A DNA stretch of 62,878 nt from an uncultured Methylococcaceae bacterium (GTDB lineage Bacteria; Pseudomonadota; Gammaproteobacteria; Methylococcales; Methylomonadaceae). The stretch spans positions 1 to 62,878 of the forward strand of contig CAIYOW010000016.1 in the NCBI GenBank assembly GCA_903927955.1, in the 5' to 3' direction. The position numbers and the translations under genes were made by a program. Positions within the stretch are counted from its first letter, which is position 1, and each line of letters opens with the position of its first letter. This document shows, one piece after another, positions 36,931 through 46,720 of the stretch. Under the pieces are notes generated by a model. It searched no databases and was not told the origin of the DNA. It saw only the letters and a list, made by a program, of their open reading frames with translations.

Positions 36931-38253
36931 TCAACATTTCCCCAGATAAGTTTGTAAATTAGCCATCGCCGCTTCCCTGCTAGCCGCCATAATCTCTGCC
37001 GCTTGTTTAAGCTCCTCGGCTTCATGAGTTGCCATCACTTGAAAACGGAAACGCGCTTTACCGCGTGGCACAGCAGGAAATTCGACCAAATTGGCATGTA
37101 AGCCATTCAATAACATGTTTTTTGAAGTCAATCTCGCCAAGGCTTCATCCTCGGTTTTGCCTTGGGTAAAAACGGGAACAATCGGCGACGGCTCGCCCGA
37201 TACCAGTAAGCCATTAATTGTCATGGCATCACGCAAGCTTTTGATGTTAGTTAATAGTTTTCCACGTAAAACTTGACCTTCCGCAGAAAAAACCAAATCG
37301 CAAGCCTGATTAACAACAGCAGTTTGCATGGGCGAAATTGCGTTAGAAAAGATGTTGGACGCAGAGTGAAAGCGCAAATAGTTACGCACCTCATTTGAAC
37401 ACAGTACAAAGCCGCCATTAGCCGCGAAAGTTTTAGAGAATGACCCTATTACGACCAGACTTTTACGTTCTTCGGGCGATAGTTGTTCCAACAACCCCAA
37501 ACCTTGCTTGCCTATTGCGCCAAAATCATGGGCGACATCCAAAATCACAATCGCTTCATATCGCTGCGCGAGGGCGACAATGGTTTTAAGGTCTGGGCTA
37601 TCCGAGTCCATCGAATACAGGCTTTCCACGACGATAAAAATGCCACGTTCAGCATATTGCACACGTTCGTTACGTAATTTGTCAGCCAACTGATCCATGT
37701 CATTATGGGTAAATTTTTGGACGTTTGAGGTCGCGTGTTTTGCCCCTTCGTGCAGGCAATTGTGGCTGAGCGCGTCGATCATAATGGTGTCGGTATCCCG
37801 CACCAATCCGGTAATAACGCCAAAACCCGCCATCCAACCCGTGGCGTAGATAATACAATCCTCATGCCCAACCAAACGGGTCAGCTTGTTTTCCAGTGTT
37901 AACAAATGCTCGGTGCGTCCGCATAAGGCCGGAGAACCTGCGCTATGCACACCGTATTGGTCGATCACCGCATGGGCGGCATCGCGTAGTTCTTGCCGAT
38001 AGGTCAAGCCCAGATAATCTTGTGAGGCAAAGTTGATGCCTTCGGTAGGTTTAAGGCCAAATTCGTTGGCAATACAGGTTTGGTGCAAGGCGGGCGAAAA
38101 AAGCACACGGCTATAATGCCAAACACCTAAGTCGCGGCGTGCTTGCACCCAATCGTTAAAGGGCGAATAACGTTCGCTTAGGGTTTTACCGCTGACTTTG
38201 ACGAAATTAAGCAAGCTGCCGGAGAGGGCTGGGTTGGTTTTATTGGCTTTCAT
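36931..38253 (-). CDS. Alpha-oxoamine synthase (PLP-dependent, BioF/KBL/SPT family)
   Basis: 440 residues. The fold-type I core has INFASQDYLGLTYRQEL, SAGSPALCGRTEHLLTLE, the Asp/His pair in VILDVAHDFGAIGKQG, and the PLP lysine in IGSFSKTFAANGG. It joins an amino acid to an acyl-CoA with loss of CO2. An N-terminal extension of about 60 residues and a distinct YSPFNDWVQARRDLGVWHYSR start make plain BioF unlikely; serine palmitoyltransferase-like or signal synthase roles are open. No partner genes adjoin it. Confidence 0.8.
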   Translation of the reverse strand: MKANKTNPALSGSLLNFVKVSGKTLSERYSPFNDWVQARRDLGVWHYSRVLFSPALHQTCIANEFGLKPTEGINFASQDYLGLTYRQELRDAAHAVIDQYGVHSAGSPALCGRTEHLLTLENKLTRLVGHEDCIIYATGWMAGFGVITGLVRDTDTIMIDALSHNCLHEGAKHATSNVQKFTHNDMDQLADKLRNERVQYAERGIFIVVESLYSMDSDSPDLKTIVALAQRYEAIVILDVAHDFGAIGKQGLGLLEQLSPEERKSLVVIGSFSKTFAANGGFVLCSNEVRNYLRFHSASNIFSNAISPMQTAVVNQACDLVFSAEGQVLRGKLLTNIKSLRDAMTINGLLVSGEPSPIVPVFTQGKTEDEALARLTSKNMLLNGLHANLVEFPAVPRGKARFRFQVMATHEAEELKQAAEIMAASREAAMANLQTYLGKC

Positions 38254-38332
38254 TTTGCACCAATTTAGTTGTTATATCGCTGAGTAAACTTTGGGTTTTC
38301 ATGATTATCCTTGTAAATTTTAGGCAATAAAA

Positions 38333-38363
38333 AACCCGCTGGAGCTATGTGCCACAGCGGGTT
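38333..38363 (-). terminator. Intrinsic terminator (minus strand)
   Basis: AACCCGCTG (38333-38341) pairs with CAGCGGGTT (38355-38363). On the minus strand the stem is followed by TTTTTATTGCC. It lies between the start of the oxoamine synthase and the repeat tract and would stop minus-strand transcripts coming from nudF. Confidence 0.7.
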
Positions 38364-38430
38364 AGGATTCAAAAAGCGAGTTTAATTCAAGCGAACACTT
38401 GAGTTTTAAAGTGAGGACATCACAATTTTT

Positions 38431-38467
<37 letters not shown>

Positions 38468-38590
38468 GCATAAAATTTTCCTTGACCTTGTTTAAAACTC
38501 AACTCATTGTGTCCAATGCTTCGGACAGTTTTTGGAAAAATAGTAGAAAATGTGGCTTTAGCACCCACCGTCCTTGAAAGAATAATCCCT

Positions 38591-38868
38591 ATGCCGCTAT
38601 TAGAAACGATTTTAGGAAAAATGTCCACGCTGTCAAAACCGCAAAAAAATTTTCAGGGCAGGGCCAACTACGCCAACCTGGGCCGCCACAGTGGCTTGTC
38701 TGAAAAAGCCTACTGCCGCTGGTTCGGCAAGAAGCTGGATTTTATCTGGTTCAACTGCATCGGCAACTCCGAGATAATCCCTGCCATGGCGTAAAAAATG
38801 GCGGCCTTGGATGCCAGTTTTGTCAGCAAGAGCGGCGGCAAGACCTACGGGTTGGGCAACTTACAGGC
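38591..38868 (+). pseudogene. Remnant of a DDE (IS4-like) transposase
   Basis: One frame, broken by TAA at 38792, reads ETILGKMSTLSKPQKNF, GRANYANLGRHSGLSEKAY, FDFI-like KLDFIWFN and, after the stop, AALDASFVSKSGGKTYGLG. The pattern GRANxxNLxRxSxLxEKxxxR followed by MDxxFxxKSGxxTYGL is that of IS4-group transposases. Only the N-terminal fifth or so remains, with no ends visible. Dead element. Confidence 0.65.
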
Positions 38869-39424
38869 CCGCCGCAGTTTGTTTCGCCAGCCATTTTTCC
38901 GCCATTAATGCACCAATTACCGTTAGGCTGTCTTTGACTTCATTCCGGTAGACCATTTCAACTAGCTCGGTAAAGGGGATGCGCCTGACTTCCAGCTCTT
39001 CGGTGTCTTCGGGTTCTGCTTCCCCGTAGCTTAAACCCGTGGCGACAAAAATAGTGGCCACTTCGTTGGTGGAAGAATTGCTGGTATAAAATTCATAAAT
39101 CTGTTCCCACTGGCTGGCAGTGATGCCTGTTTCTTCCTTGAGTTCGCGCTGGGCGGTGGCCAATAAAGTGTCCGTTTTGCTGCCGCCGCCTTCGGGGATT
39201 TCCCAGCTGTATTCTTCCAGTGGAAAACGGTATTGCCCCACCAGATAAGTGTAGCCTTCATCATCAATGGCCACGATGCCAATCGCCCAATTTTTAAAAT
39301 CGACGGTGGTGTACACGCCATCGCTACCGCCCGGAGTAATGACTTCAAACTGGTCGATACCTATCCACGGTGTTTCGATAATTTTTTTTTCGGAGAGAAT
39401 TTTCCAAGGGCCGCGTGTTTTCAT
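38861..39424 (-). CDS. NUDIX hydrolase, ADP-ribose pyrophosphatase type
   Basis: About 187 residues from MKTRGPWKILSEKK. Nudix box at about residues 88-110: GGSKTDTLLATAQRELKEETG, plus SWEIPEGGG just before it, typical of NudF/ADP-ribose pyrophosphatases. Members hydrolyse ADP-ribose or nucleotide sugars. It stands alone, and its end touches the transposase remnant. Exact substrate is inferred. Confidence 0.87.
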   Translation of the reverse strand: MKTRGPWKILSEKKIIETPWIGIDQFEVITPGGSDGVYTTVDFKNWAIGIVAIDDEGYTYLVGQYRFPLEEYSWEIPEGGGSKTDTLLATAQRELKEETGITASQWEQIYEFYTSNSSTNEVATIFVATGLSYGEAEPEDTEELEVRRIPFTELVEMVYRNEVKDSLTVIGALMAEKWLAKQTAAGL

Positions 39425-39632
39425 AGCAATGAATCCTGATGGTGAGGTTGGCAAAATCATACAGGGGTATGAGGGCAGAATGCAATGCTAGCCGTTGATG
39501 ATTGATTGTAGGTGGTTTTAATTGCCAGTACAACAGCAAACCACGGTTAGCCATCTGCTATAATGTGCGCTTTGCCATGCTGCTATCTGGTCTATTTTAA
39601 CCCGATCAGGCCAAGCCCCTCGCCATATTGCC

Positions 39633-40985
39633 ATGACCCACAACCCAGCTCTTGTTGCCCGTGACCTTGCTGTGCTTTGGCATCCTTGCACGCAAATGAA
39701 AGACCATGAAACTATCCCGCTTATCCCCATTAAAAAAGCCAAAGGGGTATGGCTGGAAGATTTTGACGGCAACCACTATCTTGATGCCATTAGTTCGTGG
39801 TGGGTCAATTTGTTTGGTCACGCCAACCCACACATCAACGCAGCCATTAAAGACCAGCTGGATCAGCTGGAACAAGTGATTTTTGCCGGTTTTAGCCATC
39901 AACCCGCCATTGCTTTGGCAGAGCGATTAGTTGCACTGGCACCGACTGGGCTGGAGCGGTGTTTTTTTGCCGATAACGGTTCGGCAGCGGTGGAGGTGGC
40001 TCTAAAAATGAGCTTCCATTATTGGCTCAATTGCCAGCAGCCGCAAAAAACCCGCTTTATCACCTTGGAAAACAGTTATCACGGCGAGACCTTAGGGGCG
40101 TTGGCAGTTGGCAATGTGGCCTTGTACAAACAGACTTATGCGCCGTTGTTAATGGACGTGATCACCGTGCCCGGGCCTGATTGCTACCACCGTGAAGCGG
40201 GGGAGTCTTGGGCGGATTATAGTACCCGCCGTTTTGCCTTGATGGAGCAAACGCTGGCTGAACACGCTAATACGGTATGTGCGGTGATTATTGAGCCGTT
40301 AGTGCAATGTGCAGGTAGGATGCGCATGTATGATCCGGTGTATCTTAAATTGTTGCGCCAAGCCTGCGACAAATACCAAGTGCATTTGATCGCCGATGAA
40401 ATTGCCGTGGGCTTTGGTCGTAGCGGCACGCTGTTTGCCTGTGAACAAGCGGCAATCAGCCCTGATTTTATGTGCTTGTCGAAAGGCCTGACCGGCGGTT
40501 ATTTGCCTTTGGCAGCGGTGCTGACCACGGCAACAGTCTATCAGGCGTTTTATGCCGATTATAATGCCGGTACAGCGTTTTTACACTCGCACAGCTACAC
40601 CGGCAATGCCTTGGCTTGCCGTGCCGGGGTAGTCACACTGGCGTTATTTAAACAGTACGACACCATCAATAATAACAAATTATTGGCGCAAACACTGGCT
40701 AAGGTGGCGGCACGTTTCCACGACCACCCAAACATTGCCGAGGTGCGTCAAACCGGTATGATTTTGGCATTGGAGCTGGTCAAAAATAAGCGTACCCGCG
40801 AACCTTACCCGGGGCAGGAACGGCGCGGCGTCAGTATCTACCAATATGCGCTGGGCAAGGGGGTGTTACTTCGACCCTTGGGTAATGTGGTCTATTTTAT
40901 GCCGCCTTATGTCATTAACTCGGCTGAGTTGCAATACATGGCTGATGTAGCTTGGGATGCTATCCAATTCGCCCTTAAGGAGTGA
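39633..40985 (+). CDS. bioA: BioA, adenosylmethionine-8-amino-7-oxononanoate aminotransferase
   Basis: 450 residues. BioA transfers an amino group from SAM to KAPA in biotin synthesis. The BioA-specific start LWHPCTQMKDHETIPLIPI is present, then GNHYLDAISSWWVNLFGHANP, the PLP-binding loop DNGSAAVEVALKM, and the PLP lysine in MCLSKGLTGGYLPLAAVL. No other biotin gene adjoins it; the pathway must be scattered. Confidence 0.97.
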   Translation: MTHNPALVARDLAVLWHPCTQMKDHETIPLIPIKKAKGVWLEDFDGNHYLDAISSWWVNLFGHANPHINAAIKDQLDQLEQVIFAGFSHQPAIALAERLVALAPTGLERCFFADNGSAAVEVALKMSFHYWLNCQQPQKTRFITLENSYHGETLGALAVGNVALYKQTYAPLLMDVITVPGPDCYHREAGESWADYSTRRFALMEQTLAEHANTVCAVIIEPLVQCAGRMRMYDPVYLKLLRQACDKYQVHLIADEIAVGFGRSGTLFACEQAAISPDFMCLSKGLTGGYLPLAAVLTTATVYQAFYADYNAGTAFLHSHSYTGNALACRAGVVTLALFKQYDTINNNKLLAQTLAKVAARFHDHPNIAEVRQTGMILALELVKNKRTREPYPGQERRGVSIYQYALGKGVLLRPLGNVVYFMPPYVINSAELQYMADVAWDAIQFALKE

Positions 40986-40994
40986 CGCTTAACT

Positions 40995-41726
40995 ATGCGT
41001 ATTTCAAGGCTTTATGTGCCGCTTGCTTTGGCGCAAAACCAGTCCATCGAACTGGATGACGACAGCGCCCACTATATCCGCACGGTGCTGCGTTTAAAGA
41101 AAGATCAAGCGGTTATTTTATTCAACGGCACAGGGGGTGAGTTTTTGTGCACACTGACTGAAATTAGCCGTAAAACCGTTGCTGCAAATGTTGGCGTGTG
41201 GCACGAGCGCAATGTGGAATCGCCGTTATCGGTCAGCCTTGGGCTGGGCATTTCACGGGGCGACCGGATGGATTGGGCAGTGCAGAAATCGGTGGAGTTG
41301 GGTGTCCGGCACATTACGCCGTTACTGACTGAACGCTGTGTGGTGAATTTTAAAGACGACAAAAAACAGCTACGCTTGCAGCATTGGCAAAAAATTGCCC
41401 AACATGCCTGTGAGCAAAGCGGCAGGACTATCCTGCCCAGCTTCGGCAATATAGACCAGTTAGCTACTTGGGCCAGCCAGCAGCAAGGCTTAAAAATCTT
41501 TCTCGACCCTCATGCCGACACTTCATTGCAAGCGTTGACACCAGACACGTTACAAGTGACGTTGTTGGCGGGGCCGGAGGGGGGCTTTTCTGAGACTGAA
41601 CGCGCGCTTGCCCAAACCGCCGGGTTTATTCCGGTGCGCTTGGGTGCGCGTATTTTACGCACGGAAACAGCGGCTCTAAGCGCATTGGCGGCGGTGCAAA
41701 CCTTATGGGGGGATTTTGCCCAATGA
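40995..41726 (+). CDS. rsmE: RsmE, 16S rRNA m3U1498 methyltransferase
   Basis: 243 residues. A SPOUT-class enzyme: N-terminal PUA-like domain (HYIRTVLRLKKDQAVILFNGTGGEFLC), then the knotted SAM site with LLAGPEGGFSETERALA and LGARILRTETAALSALAAVQ. It methylates N3 of U1498 in the small subunit. It sits 9 bases after bioA and overlaps the next gene by 4 bases. Confidence 0.97.
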   Translation: MRISRLYVPLALAQNQSIELDDDSAHYIRTVLRLKKDQAVILFNGTGGEFLCTLTEISRKTVAANVGVWHERNVESPLSVSLGLGISRGDRMDWAVQKSVELGVRHITPLLTERCVVNFKDDKKQLRLQHWQKIAQHACEQSGRTILPSFGNIDQLATWASQQQGLKIFLDPHADTSLQALTPDTLQVTLLAGPEGGFSETERALAQTAGFIPVRLGARILRTETAALSALAAVQTLWGDFAQ

Positions 41727-42619
41727 CGCGTTATCTGGCTGTTTTGCTGCCGCCCGTAGTGTTGCTGGCTGCCACAGTGCTAGCCTGCTTGCTAGGTTAT
41801 GGGGTGGCAGTGGTACTGGGCGATGCCCTGCCATTGCGTAAAATCATCAGTAAAAGCACACTGGTGTTATTGGTGCTGAGTATTTTTCCATTGATGGCTT
41901 ATCTGAAAATGGATAAAACCGAACTGGGTTTTGCTGAAAAATCACAGTTTTTTAAGCAAATGCTACAAGGTTTTGTGCTGGGTGGCAGTACCTTAGCACC
42001 GGTGTTTGTGGTGCTGTTCGCCCTTGATATACAAGTGCTGGACACGTCGCAACCTTGGACAGCCGGTTGGTTGCTGGAAAAAACCACCGTGTCGTTACTG
42101 CTTGCCTTGCTGATTTCTTGGCTTGAAGAGCCGTTGTTCCGTGGCCTGATCTTAATGGGGCTGGCACGGCGGCTATCTAGGGCAACAGCAGTATTGACCA
42201 GCGCGTTTTATTATGCAGCCCTGCATTTTCTGGACAGCAAGACCGAACTGCCCGCACAAGATATTACCTGGCTGAGTGGCTTTAAATTATTGGCCGAGGC
42301 GTTCGCCAATTTGTTCAACCCCACTATTTATTCTGCTTTTGCAGCTTTGTTGATGGTGGGTATTTTCTTGGGTTTACTGCGCACCCAACGGCAAACCAGC
42401 CTAGGCTTGTGTATCGGCTGCCATACCGCATGGGTTTGGCAAATAAAAATGAGTAAAGCACTCGCTAACAGCAATCCCCATGCCGATTATTCTTATTTGG
42501 TCAGTCCTTATGATGGCGTGGTGGGGTATTTGGTGGCGGCTTGGTTGCTGCTGGTACTGGCGGGCTATGGCGTTTGGCACTATCTTAGGCAGGGCAAAAC
42601 CCGCCGGGCAGATGTCTGA
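41723..42619 (+). CDS. CPBP (CAAX/Rce1-type) intramembrane metalloprotease
   Basis: 298 residues from ATG 41723, which overlaps the rsmE stop as ATGA. About eight membrane helices. The Abi/CPBP motifs are visible: EEPLFRGLI (EExxxR, motif 1) and the later FYYAALHFLD and IGCHTAWVW with histidines that would bind metal. Bacterial members process or protect membrane proteins and some confer bacteriocin immunity. The substrate is unknown. Confidence 0.88.
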   Translation: MTRYLAVLLPPVVLLAATVLACLLGYGVAVVLGDALPLRKIISKSTLVLLVLSIFPLMAYLKMDKTELGFAEKSQFFKQMLQGFVLGGSTLAPVFVVLFALDIQVLDTSQPWTAGWLLEKTTVSLLLALLISWLEEPLFRGLILMGLARRLSRATAVLTSAFYYAALHFLDSKTELPAQDITWLSGFKLLAEAFANLFNPTIYSAFAALLMVGIFLGLLRTQRQTSLGLCIGCHTAWVWQIKMSKALANSNPHADYSYLVSPYDGVVGYLVAAWLLLVLAGYGVWHYLRQGKTRRADV

Positions 42620-42664
42620 TAGTTTGTATTAAGGTATTTTCCCTTACTCCACGAATACTCCACG

Positions 42665-43465
42665 ATGCGTATTGTCTTAGGCATAGAATATAACGGCAGC
42701 CCTTTCCACGGCTGGCAAAGCCAAGCCCATGCCAGCAGTGTACAACAAACACTGGAGCAGGCACTGGGCAAAATCGCCCATCATCCGGTAGCTGTGCAAT
42801 GTGCGGGTAGGACTGATGCCGGTGTCCACGCGCTGGAGCAAGTCGTGCATTTTGACAGTGATGCAGTACGCCCGCTAGATGCTTGGCTGCTTGGTGGTAA
42901 TAGCCAGTTGCCAGATGATGTGCGGATTTTGTGGGTGCAACCAGCCATCGGTGCTTTCCATGCCCGTTACAGCGCCATAGCGCGTTTTTACCGCTATGTC
43001 ATTTGCAATCGCCGGGTCAAATCCGCCTTGCACCACCAGCAAAGCACATGGTGTTACGCGCCGTTGGATGCCGAAAAGATGCACCAAGCCGCGCAAGCAC
43101 TGTTAGGCGAACATGACTTTTCCTCATTCCGTGCCCAAAGCTGTGAGTCCAAAAGCCCGTACCGGCAAATGCATTTTATTGAAGTCTACCGCAACGGCGA
43201 CGAAGTGATTATGGATATTGCCGCCAATGCTTTTTTGCATCACATGGTCAGGAACATTGCCGGGGTGCTGATGGCTATTGGCGCGGGCCAACAACCAGTG
43301 GCTTGGACACAGTTTTTATTGGATGCCAAAGACCGCAAACAGGCCGCCCGCACTGCGCCGCCGGAAGGCTTATATTTGGGCGGGGTGTGTTATCCCGATC
43401 ACTTTGGGCTAGCCAGACATCCCATTTTTGCCAAATTGCCTAAAGATGCCAAGCGATTTGATTAA
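42665..43465 (+). CDS. truA: TruA, tRNA pseudouridine(38-40) synthase
   Basis: 266 residues. The catalytic aspartate lies in CAGRTDAGVHALEQVVHF (near residue 52), the family signature. FRAQSCESKSPYRQMHFIEV and FLHHMVRNIAGVLMAIG follow. It converts uridines 38-40 of the anticodon arm to pseudouridine. Same strand as the CPBP gene, 45 bases apart. Confidence 0.98.
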   Translation: MRIVLGIEYNGSPFHGWQSQAHASSVQQTLEQALGKIAHHPVAVQCAGRTDAGVHALEQVVHFDSDAVRPLDAWLLGGNSQLPDDVRILWVQPAIGAFHARYSAIARFYRYVICNRRVKSALHHQQSTWCYAPLDAEKMHQAAQALLGEHDFSSFRAQSCESKSPYRQMHFIEVYRNGDEVIMDIAANAFLHHMVRNIAGVLMAIGAGQQPVAWTQFLLDAKDRKQAARTAPPEGLYLGGVCYPDHFGLARHPIFAKLPKDAKRFD

Positions 43466-43495
43466 AGGCAGCTAATGTCACTTAGGGCGGGCTAT

Positions 43496-43522
43496 GCCAT
43501 TACAAGCTTAGCTTGTAATGGC
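43496..43522. terminator. Perfect long hairpin after truA
   Basis: GCCATTACAAGC, loop TTA, then its exact complement GCTTGTAATGGC, followed by TTTAAAG. A second hairpin, CGCTATA-GT-TATAGCG, follows at 43534-43549. The T tract is short, so termination is likely but not certain; a repeat-derived palindrome is the alternative. Confidence 0.5.
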
Positions 43523-43595
43523 TTTAAAGAAACCGCTATAGTTATAGCGTAGCCTTTCCGTTTAACCCATCCATATTTTTATCGGGCCCAACCTT

Positions 43596-44246
43596 ATGAA
43601 CTCTTATCTATCATTCCAAATACATGGCGGTGCCGATCATGGCGGCGGCATAATCGAAACTGTTTCCGAGCTATTGGCTTTTTTTGAAGGGCTGACCGCA
43701 CAAGGCCCAGGCGGCTTTATTCAGGGTGTCTTGCCCGGTATTGCCGCTATGAGCAACATCCACCCCTTGCTGGTGCATTTCCCGATTGCTTTGTTAACGC
43801 TCTTTTTTATTGTGGATGTGATGGGCACACTGGCCAGCAAACCGCAGTGGCGCCAAACAGCCAGTTTTTTGCTGTATACCGGTACGCTTGCCGCAACGTT
43901 TACCGTGCTGGCGGGCTTCGCTGCCGCCGACTCAGTGGCACATGGTGAAAATGTCCATGAGATTATGGAACGCCACGAACATCTGGGCATATCCATTCTG
44001 TCATTAGCGGCCGGTTTGTCGGCGTGGCGGTTAAAACGCCACGGGGTGCTGGTAGGTGCGGGTAATGTGCTATTTTTGCTGCTATCGGCTTTATTGTGCC
44101 TTATTTTGGCATTCGGTGCCGACTTGGGCGGGCTGATGGTTTACCAATACGGTGTCGCGGTCAAACCAGGGGCTGCCGCCGCCAACGTTGGCGAAGCAGG
44201 GCAAAGCCATCACCATACTGAAGCATTACCGGATAATGTGTTTTAA
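43596..44246 (+). CDS. DUF2231 family membrane protein
   Basis: 216 residues. After a hydrophilic start come four membrane helices typical of DUF2231, beginning [22 protein letters not shown]; the HPLLVHFPI box is the hallmark. [17 protein letters not shown] lies between helices, and the C-terminus is histidine-rich (SHHHTEA). The function of this family is unsettled; a heme or metal-linked membrane role is speculation. Confidence 0.8.
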   Translation: MNSYLSFQIHGGADHGGGIIETVSELLAFFEGLTAQGPGGFIQGVLPGIAAMSNIHPLLVHFPIALLTLFFIVDVMGTLASKPQWRQTASFLLYTGTLAATFTVLAGFAAADSVAHGENVHEIMERHEHLGISILSLAAGLSAWRLKRHGVLVGAGNVLFLLLSALLCLILAFGADLGGLMVYQYGVAVKPGAAAANVGEAGQSHHHTEALPDNVF

Positions 44247-44286
44247 CGGCAAACAATAGGCGGGCATTTCTTACAGGCAATAAAAA

Positions 44287-44318
44287 GCCCGCATATAGCG
44301 GGCGTGTCGGTTTTATTA
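44287..44318 (+). terminator. Intrinsic terminator after the DUF2231 gene
   Basis: GCCCGC-ATATA-GCGGGC followed by GTGTCGG and TTTTATTATTATTA. Between this and bepA, 44319-44722, I see no gene; the stretch is A/T-rich with pyrimidine tracts. Confidence 0.8.
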
Positions 44319-44722
44319 TTATTAGTGTACAAAGTTATGTACTGTCCAACAACTAAGTTGCTTAATTATTATTGTTATATGAGCCACTTAAGACTCTTCC
44401 TCCCCCTTTCTGGTTAGTAGTCAAACCAACCATTCTCTCTAAAAGGTGGCGTATTCTATATCCAAAAATTCTCCTACGTCCAACAATTAGGGAAATTTTT
44501 CTGAAAAAAATTAATTTTATATTAAAAATCCTTTTAATATAGTAGGTTGCGTTTTATGATGTTGCTATCGATTCAAAAATATCCGGCAACACTTGCGGCT
44601 TGTTAAGCGTCTGTTCAGGTTGGTTATGGTTAGTTAGTGCTGAAAACTAGCGGGGTGCTGCAAAGTTGCTTGCGGCATCGGCTATTGGCTTGGGCGGTAG
44701 TGGCAACACCGCCTTGCCCCTG

Positions 44723-46231
44723 TTAATTTCGACGACGCTCATGCTCTTCTTGGGTGTGCAGAAAATGCAGGCGTTCCTCCAAGATTGCCGCCAAATAAGC
44801 ATCCACCCCTTTCGACTTTTGCGCCAGCCGTATTTGCATAATGGCTTCACGGATTTGTCCGGTGGCGTAATAATACTCGGCAATATAGCGGTGCGATTCT
44901 GCCGGCTGGTTTAATTTGCTGTAAATTTCCGACAAAATTTCCCAATAAACAGGCAGGTTTTTGGTTTCGCCGTTTAGGGTTTGCAGGTTGTTTTTCGCCG
45001 CCTCCACCTGGTTTGTTTTCAATAAAGCCCTGATGTATTGCAGTTTAACGGCTTGGTTTTCAGGATACTTTGCCGCCAGTTTCTGGTAACGCTGCAAGGC
45101 GGTCGGTAGGTCATTTTGCTCTTGGGCATTACTCGCCAGTGCCGTATCATATTGCGGTTGGTTCGGATATTTCTGCACTAAAGACTGCAAGATGGTTTCT
45201 GCATCCTTAAATTTTTCTAAGGCCGTCTGGCTCAGGGCAAGCCCATACTGATCGACCGTGCGCTGCTCTTCGGTACCTTGCTGCAAACGGGTTTTAAAAT
45301 ACTGGGCGGCTTCAGCCTTATGGGTTGCAGTCAAAACCCGCAGTTTGGCTTTAGCCAACTGATACGCCAAAGAATCGGGATACTGCTTGTAAGGATATAT
45401 CTCGGCCCGTCCCCGGCTATCGGAAATACGTGCGGTGGTCACCGGGTGGGTACGCAAAAATTCGGGGATGTTATTGCCTAAATAGCGGCTGGCTTGCTGC
45501 AAACGTTCAAAAAAGGTCGGCATACTACGCGGGTCAAAATGTGATGCCGCTAAAGTCTGCATACCTACCCGGTCTGCTTCCGCTTCATTTTCGCGGGTAA
45601 AATCAATCTGGAACTGCACACTACCGGCCTGAATGGCCATAATCGCCGCTTGCCCGGCCATAGGCGACTGCGTACCCAGCAAAATCGCCGCCAGCGTGGC
45701 CGCCATAGAGGGTATGGACAACCTGCTTTGTGCCTCGGCGGCGCGGTATAAATGCCGCTGGGTGACGTGGGCAATTTCGTGGCCCATCACCGAAGCCAGT
45801 TCGCTTTCTTCTTCGGTTATTAATATTAGCCCAGAATTGACACCGATATAACCGCCTGGCCCGGCAAACGCGTTGACATCATTTTCCATCACCACAAAAA
45901 AATGAAAGCGTTGGTTGGGCAGGTCGCTATTGGCAACCAGTTTTTCACCTAGGGTTTGGATATATTCCTGAATTTCAGGGTCTTGATTGACTTGGATTTG
46001 TGAGTGCAAACTACGGAAGAACGCCTCACCCAGCTCTTTTTCTTCCACCGGCGTGAGCAAAGTGCCCGATGAGTCACCTAAGTCGGGCAATTCAATTTTA
46101 GAAATGTCAACCGACCCTGCGGGCACCGAAAATAAGACTAAGCTTAACGCCAAAATCAGTGCGGAAGGTTTACAATGCTTGCCCATTGGAAAAGAAACGG
46201 GCAGATGAGTTCCTGTAGGGCATTTTTTCAT
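44723..46231 (-). CDS. bepA: BepA (YfgC)-like periplasmic M48 metalloprotease with TPR repeats
   Basis: 502 residues; an in-frame ATG at 46186 may be the true start and gives a cleaner signal peptide (hydrophobic LILALSLVLFSVPAGS). The M48 active site is SVMGHEIAHVTQRHLYRAAE with HEIAH at residues 151-155 and the later zinc ligand in ENEAEADRVGMQTL. From about residue 300 there are TPR-type helices. BepA assists or degrades LptD and BAM clients in outer-membrane assembly. Confidence 0.92.
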   Translation of the reverse strand: MKKCPTGTHLPVSFPMGKHCKPSALILALSLVLFSVPAGSVDISKIELPDLGDSSGTLLTPVEEKELGEAFFRSLHSQIQVNQDPEIQEYIQTLGEKLVANSDLPNQRFHFFVVMENDVNAFAGPGGYIGVNSGLILITEEESELASVMGHEIAHVTQRHLYRAAEAQSRLSIPSMAATLAAILLGTQSPMAGQAAIMAIQAGSVQFQIDFTRENEAEADRVGMQTLAASHFDPRSMPTFFERLQQASRYLGNNIPEFLRTHPVTTARISDSRGRAEIYPYKQYPDSLAYQLAKAKLRVLTATHKAEAAQYFKTRLQQGTEEQRTVDQYGLALSQTALEKFKDAETILQSLVQKYPNQPQYDTALASNAQEQNDLPTALQRYQKLAAKYPENQAVKLQYIRALLKTNQVEAAKNNLQTLNGETKNLPVYWEILSEIYSKLNQPAESHRYIAEYYYATGQIREAIMQIRLAQKSKGVDAYLAAILEERLHFLHTQEEHERRRN

Positions 46232-46323
46232 GGTGCGCGGGTAGCTATCTAAAGGGGTGTAAAGTCATGGCCTATTATAAATCAGCATAAAATTGTCTAA
46301 CAAAAATATACCTAAAGATCGCC

Positions 46324-46713
46324 ATGATTTTCGCCATTCAAATTAACAGCAGCCCCTACCACAGCAACGGCGGACATGCCGCCTACGCCTTCGTGGTTGC
46401 CGCACTGGCCCAAGGCCATCAGATTTTTCGGGTGTTTTTCTACCATGACGGCATTTACCACGCGCTCCGCCACACCACCCCGCCCGACGACGAAGCCAAC
46501 CTGACAACCCGCTGGAGCCAATTGGCAGCACACTATGGCCTGGACTTGGTGGTATGCATTTCTGCCGCTCAGCGGCGCGGCTTACTATATGCCGACGAAG
46601 CCCTGCACCAAGGCAAACAAGATAACGACGTAGCCGATGGCTTTAGAATTTCAGGCCTAGGGCAATGGGTTGAGGCCACGTTAGTGGCAGACCGCTTGGT
46701 TGTTTTTGGGTAA
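46324..46713 (+). CDS. tusD: TusD, sulfur relay subunit (DsrE family)
   Basis: 129 residues. DsrE fold; the active cysteine is in LDLVVCISAAQRRGLL (near residue 79), the TusD/DsrE site. TusD accepts sulfur from TusA in the cytoplasm and passes it to TusE for MnmA. Followed by tusC with the real start 7 bases after the tusD stop. mnmA itself lies at 1 kb. Confidence 0.93.
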   Translation: MIFAIQINSSPYHSNGGHAAYAFVVAALAQGHQIFRVFFYHDGIYHALRHTTPPDDEANLTTRWSQLAAHYGLDLVVCISAAQRRGLLYADEALHQGKQDNDVADGFRISGLGQWVEATLVADRLVVFG

Positions 46714-46720
46714 ACACGCC

